Source of the DNA: CBDUXZ01 sp965371325 [NCBI: uncultured bacterium]
Lineage (GTDB): Bacteria > JAUYMQ01
Assembly (NCBI GenBank): GCA_965371325.1
Contig: CBDUXZ010000140.1
Coordinates: 1 to 5,922 of the forward strand
DNA length: 5,922 bases
Direction of reading: 5' to 3'
The position numbers and the translations under genes were made by a program. Below are positions 4,799 through 5,922 of the stretch, in pieces (the stretch's first letter is position 1; every line of letters starts with the position of its first letter). The notes under the pieces are model-generated. The model was not told where the DNA came from and searched no databases. It saw only the letters and a program-made list of their open reading frames with translations.

Positions 4799-5922
4799 TC
4801 AGGAGAGGAGGGGACGAGTCGTTGCGCCCTGTTTGGTGCCGAAGGGCCTCTTTGTCGCTTCGGGCTCCGGCTCCGTCAGCGCGATGGCCAGAACGTCCGC
4901 CAGCCGATCCACGAGACGGAAGGTCATCTCGGAGCGGACGGACTCCGGCAATTCCACGAGATCCTTTTCGTTTCTCCCGGGAAGGATGACGATTCGGATC
5001 CCCGCCCTTCTCGCCGCCAGCACCTTTTCCTTGATGCCCCCGACGGGCAGCACTTTGCCGCGAAGCGTGATCTCGCCGGTCATCGCGATGTCGGAGCGCA
5101 CCCTTCGGTCTGTCATAAGAGAGACGAGCGATGTGACCATGGTCACGCCCGCGGAGGGGCCGTCCTTCGGAATTGCACCCGCCGGGACATGGATGTGGAG
5201 ATCCGTCGTGGCGAAGAAATTCGGGTCGAGGCGAAGGGCCTCCGCGTTCGAACGCACGTAGGAGAGCGCCGCCTCCGCTGACTCCTTCATCACGTCTCCC
5301 AGTTGTCCGGTCAGCTTGAGGGACTTCGCACCGGGTGCGCGGCTGGATTCCACGAACAGGATGTCGCCTCCCTGGGGCGTCCAGGCCAGGCCGATCGCCA
5401 CGCCGGGAGCCTGCAGCCGCTCGATGCGCTCGTTCCAGTACTTCAGAGGCCCGAGAAACTCTTCGATGTTGCCGGCAGCGATTTCCGCGCCCTCCATCTC
5501 ACCCTCGGCCACACGCCGCGCGACCTTCCGGCAGACGGAGGCCAGCTCCCGTTCGAGATTCCGCAGCCCGGCCTCCCGGGTGTACTGGGAGATGATCCGC
5601 TCGATTGCATTGTCATCGATACGGAATTGTCCGGCCGTCAGCCCGTGCTCGCCCAGCAGCTTGGGAAGCAGGTATTTCTTTGCGATTTCGAGCTTCTCCT
5701 CGGCCGTGTAGCCGGGCAGCTCGAGAATCTCCATGCGGTCCCTGAGCGCCGGCGGAATCGTATCAAGCAGGTTGGCCGTTGTGATGAACAGCACCTTCGA
5801 GAGATCGAAAGGGACCTCGAGGTAGTGATCTGAGAAACTGAAGTTTTGCTCCGGGTCGAGCACCTCAAGAAGCGCGGAGGCCGGGTCGCCGCGGAAATCG
5901 GCTCCCACCTTGTCGATCTCAT
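4799..5922 (-). CDS. lon: Lon ATP-dependent protease (C-terminal 373 residues; 5' end outside window)
   Basis: Lon is a cytosolic hexameric AAA+ serine protease that degrades misfolded proteins and short-lived regulators. The visible part begins within the Walker B region (E-I-D-K at 5920-5909) and runs to TGA 4799. It is a little under half of the usual ~800 residues. Counting from that Glu, the AAA+ part shows [15 protein letters not shown] (about 11-25), sensor-1 F-I-T-T-A-N (45-50), the arginine-finger region R-D-R-M-E (60-64) and sensor-2 G-L-R-N-L-E-R (118-124). The protease domain carries the dyad: Ser256 in D-G-P-S-A-G (codon 5155-5153) and Lys297 in G-G-I-K-E-K. The tail after A-L-T-E is a short charged extension ending R-P-L-L-S. 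A GTG at 5908 is internal Val, not a start. The gene is intact as far as seen, with an inverted repeat and the dksA promoter downstream. Confidence 0.98.
   Translation of the reverse strand, partial: EIDKVGADFRGDPASALLEVLDPEQNFSFSDHYLEVPFDLSKVLFITTANLLDTIPPALRDRMEILELPGYTAEEKLEIAKKYLLPKLLGEHGLTAGQFRIDDNAIERIISQYTREAGLRNLERELASVCRKVARRVAEGEMEGAEIAAGNIEEFLGPLKYWNERIERLQAPGVAIGLAWTPQGGDILFVESSRAPGAKSLKLTGQLGDVMKESAEAALSYVRSNAEALRLDPNFFATTDLHIHVPAGAIPKDGPSAGVTMVTSLVSLMTDRRVRSDIAMTGEITLRGKVLPVGGIKEKVLAARRAGIRIVILPGRNEKDLVELPESVRSEMTFRLVDRLADVLAIALTEPEPEATKRPFGTKQGATTRPLLS

Noticed and set aside
4116-5261. 381-codon open frame on the plus strand antisense to dksA and lon
   Set aside because: It overlaps the zinc-finger and Lon protease coding sequence entirely, with no SD and no domain. 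A shadow.

Overview
The window is a GC-rich bacterial chromosomal segment with six genes, all read from the minus strand. In transcription order (high to low coordinates) they are lon (3' part only), dksA, pdaD (pyruvoyl-dependent arginine decarboxylase), an uncharacterised envelope beta-propeller protein, mgtE and mreB (5' part only). I see no mobile element, CRISPR array, tRNA or rRNA. MreB, a DksA of the proteobacterial kind and a putative lipoprotein propeller suggest a Gram-negative rod. A bacterial PdaD alongside a DksA fits lineages around Desulfobacterota, Nitrospinota or Tectomicrobia, but that placement is inference and no marker here settles it.

Region by region. 4799-5922 holds the C-terminal half of Lon: the end of the AAA+ module and the complete Ser-Lys protease domain. 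The 188-nt gap 4611-4798 holds the best promoter of the window (TTGACA with TATAGT or TATATA), an inverted repeat that could end lon transcription, a perfect 7-bp leader hairpin, and a strong Shine-Dalgarno (SD) serving a TTG start for dksA (4191-4610). The 311-nt gap 3880-4190 has no convincing gene or promoter. It does hold three closely spaced short hairpins 50-120 nt ahead of pdaD, and a strong SD for a TTG start. pdaD is 3334-3879. The 202-nt gap 3132-3333 holds a plausible sigma70-type promoter (TTGATC, 17-nt spacer, TATAGG) and the SD of the propeller gene. I start that gene at GTG 3131 rather than at the longest-frame GTG 3251. mgtE (498-1862) follows after 63 nt, with a perfect 6-bp hairpin beside its SD. 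The 258-nt gap 240-497 holds a GC-rich stem-loop after mgtE, a tandem TAGAGT repeat that may be the mreB -10 region, a 9-base homopolymer and the mreB SD.

The genes are mostly housekeeping: protein quality control (Lon), transcriptional response to ppGpp (DksA), polyamine synthesis via agmatine (PdaD), Mg2+ uptake (MgtE) and rod-shape control (MreB). Polyamines and Mg2+ are the main counter-ions of nucleic acids, and Lon and DksA are both stress-response factors. However, the large gaps and separate promoters argue for neighbouring transcription units rather than one operon. No novel multi-gene system is evident. The points most worth checking are the pyruvoyl enzyme and its structured leader, the promoter/inverted-repeat overlap ahead of dksA, and the misassignable start of the propeller protein.
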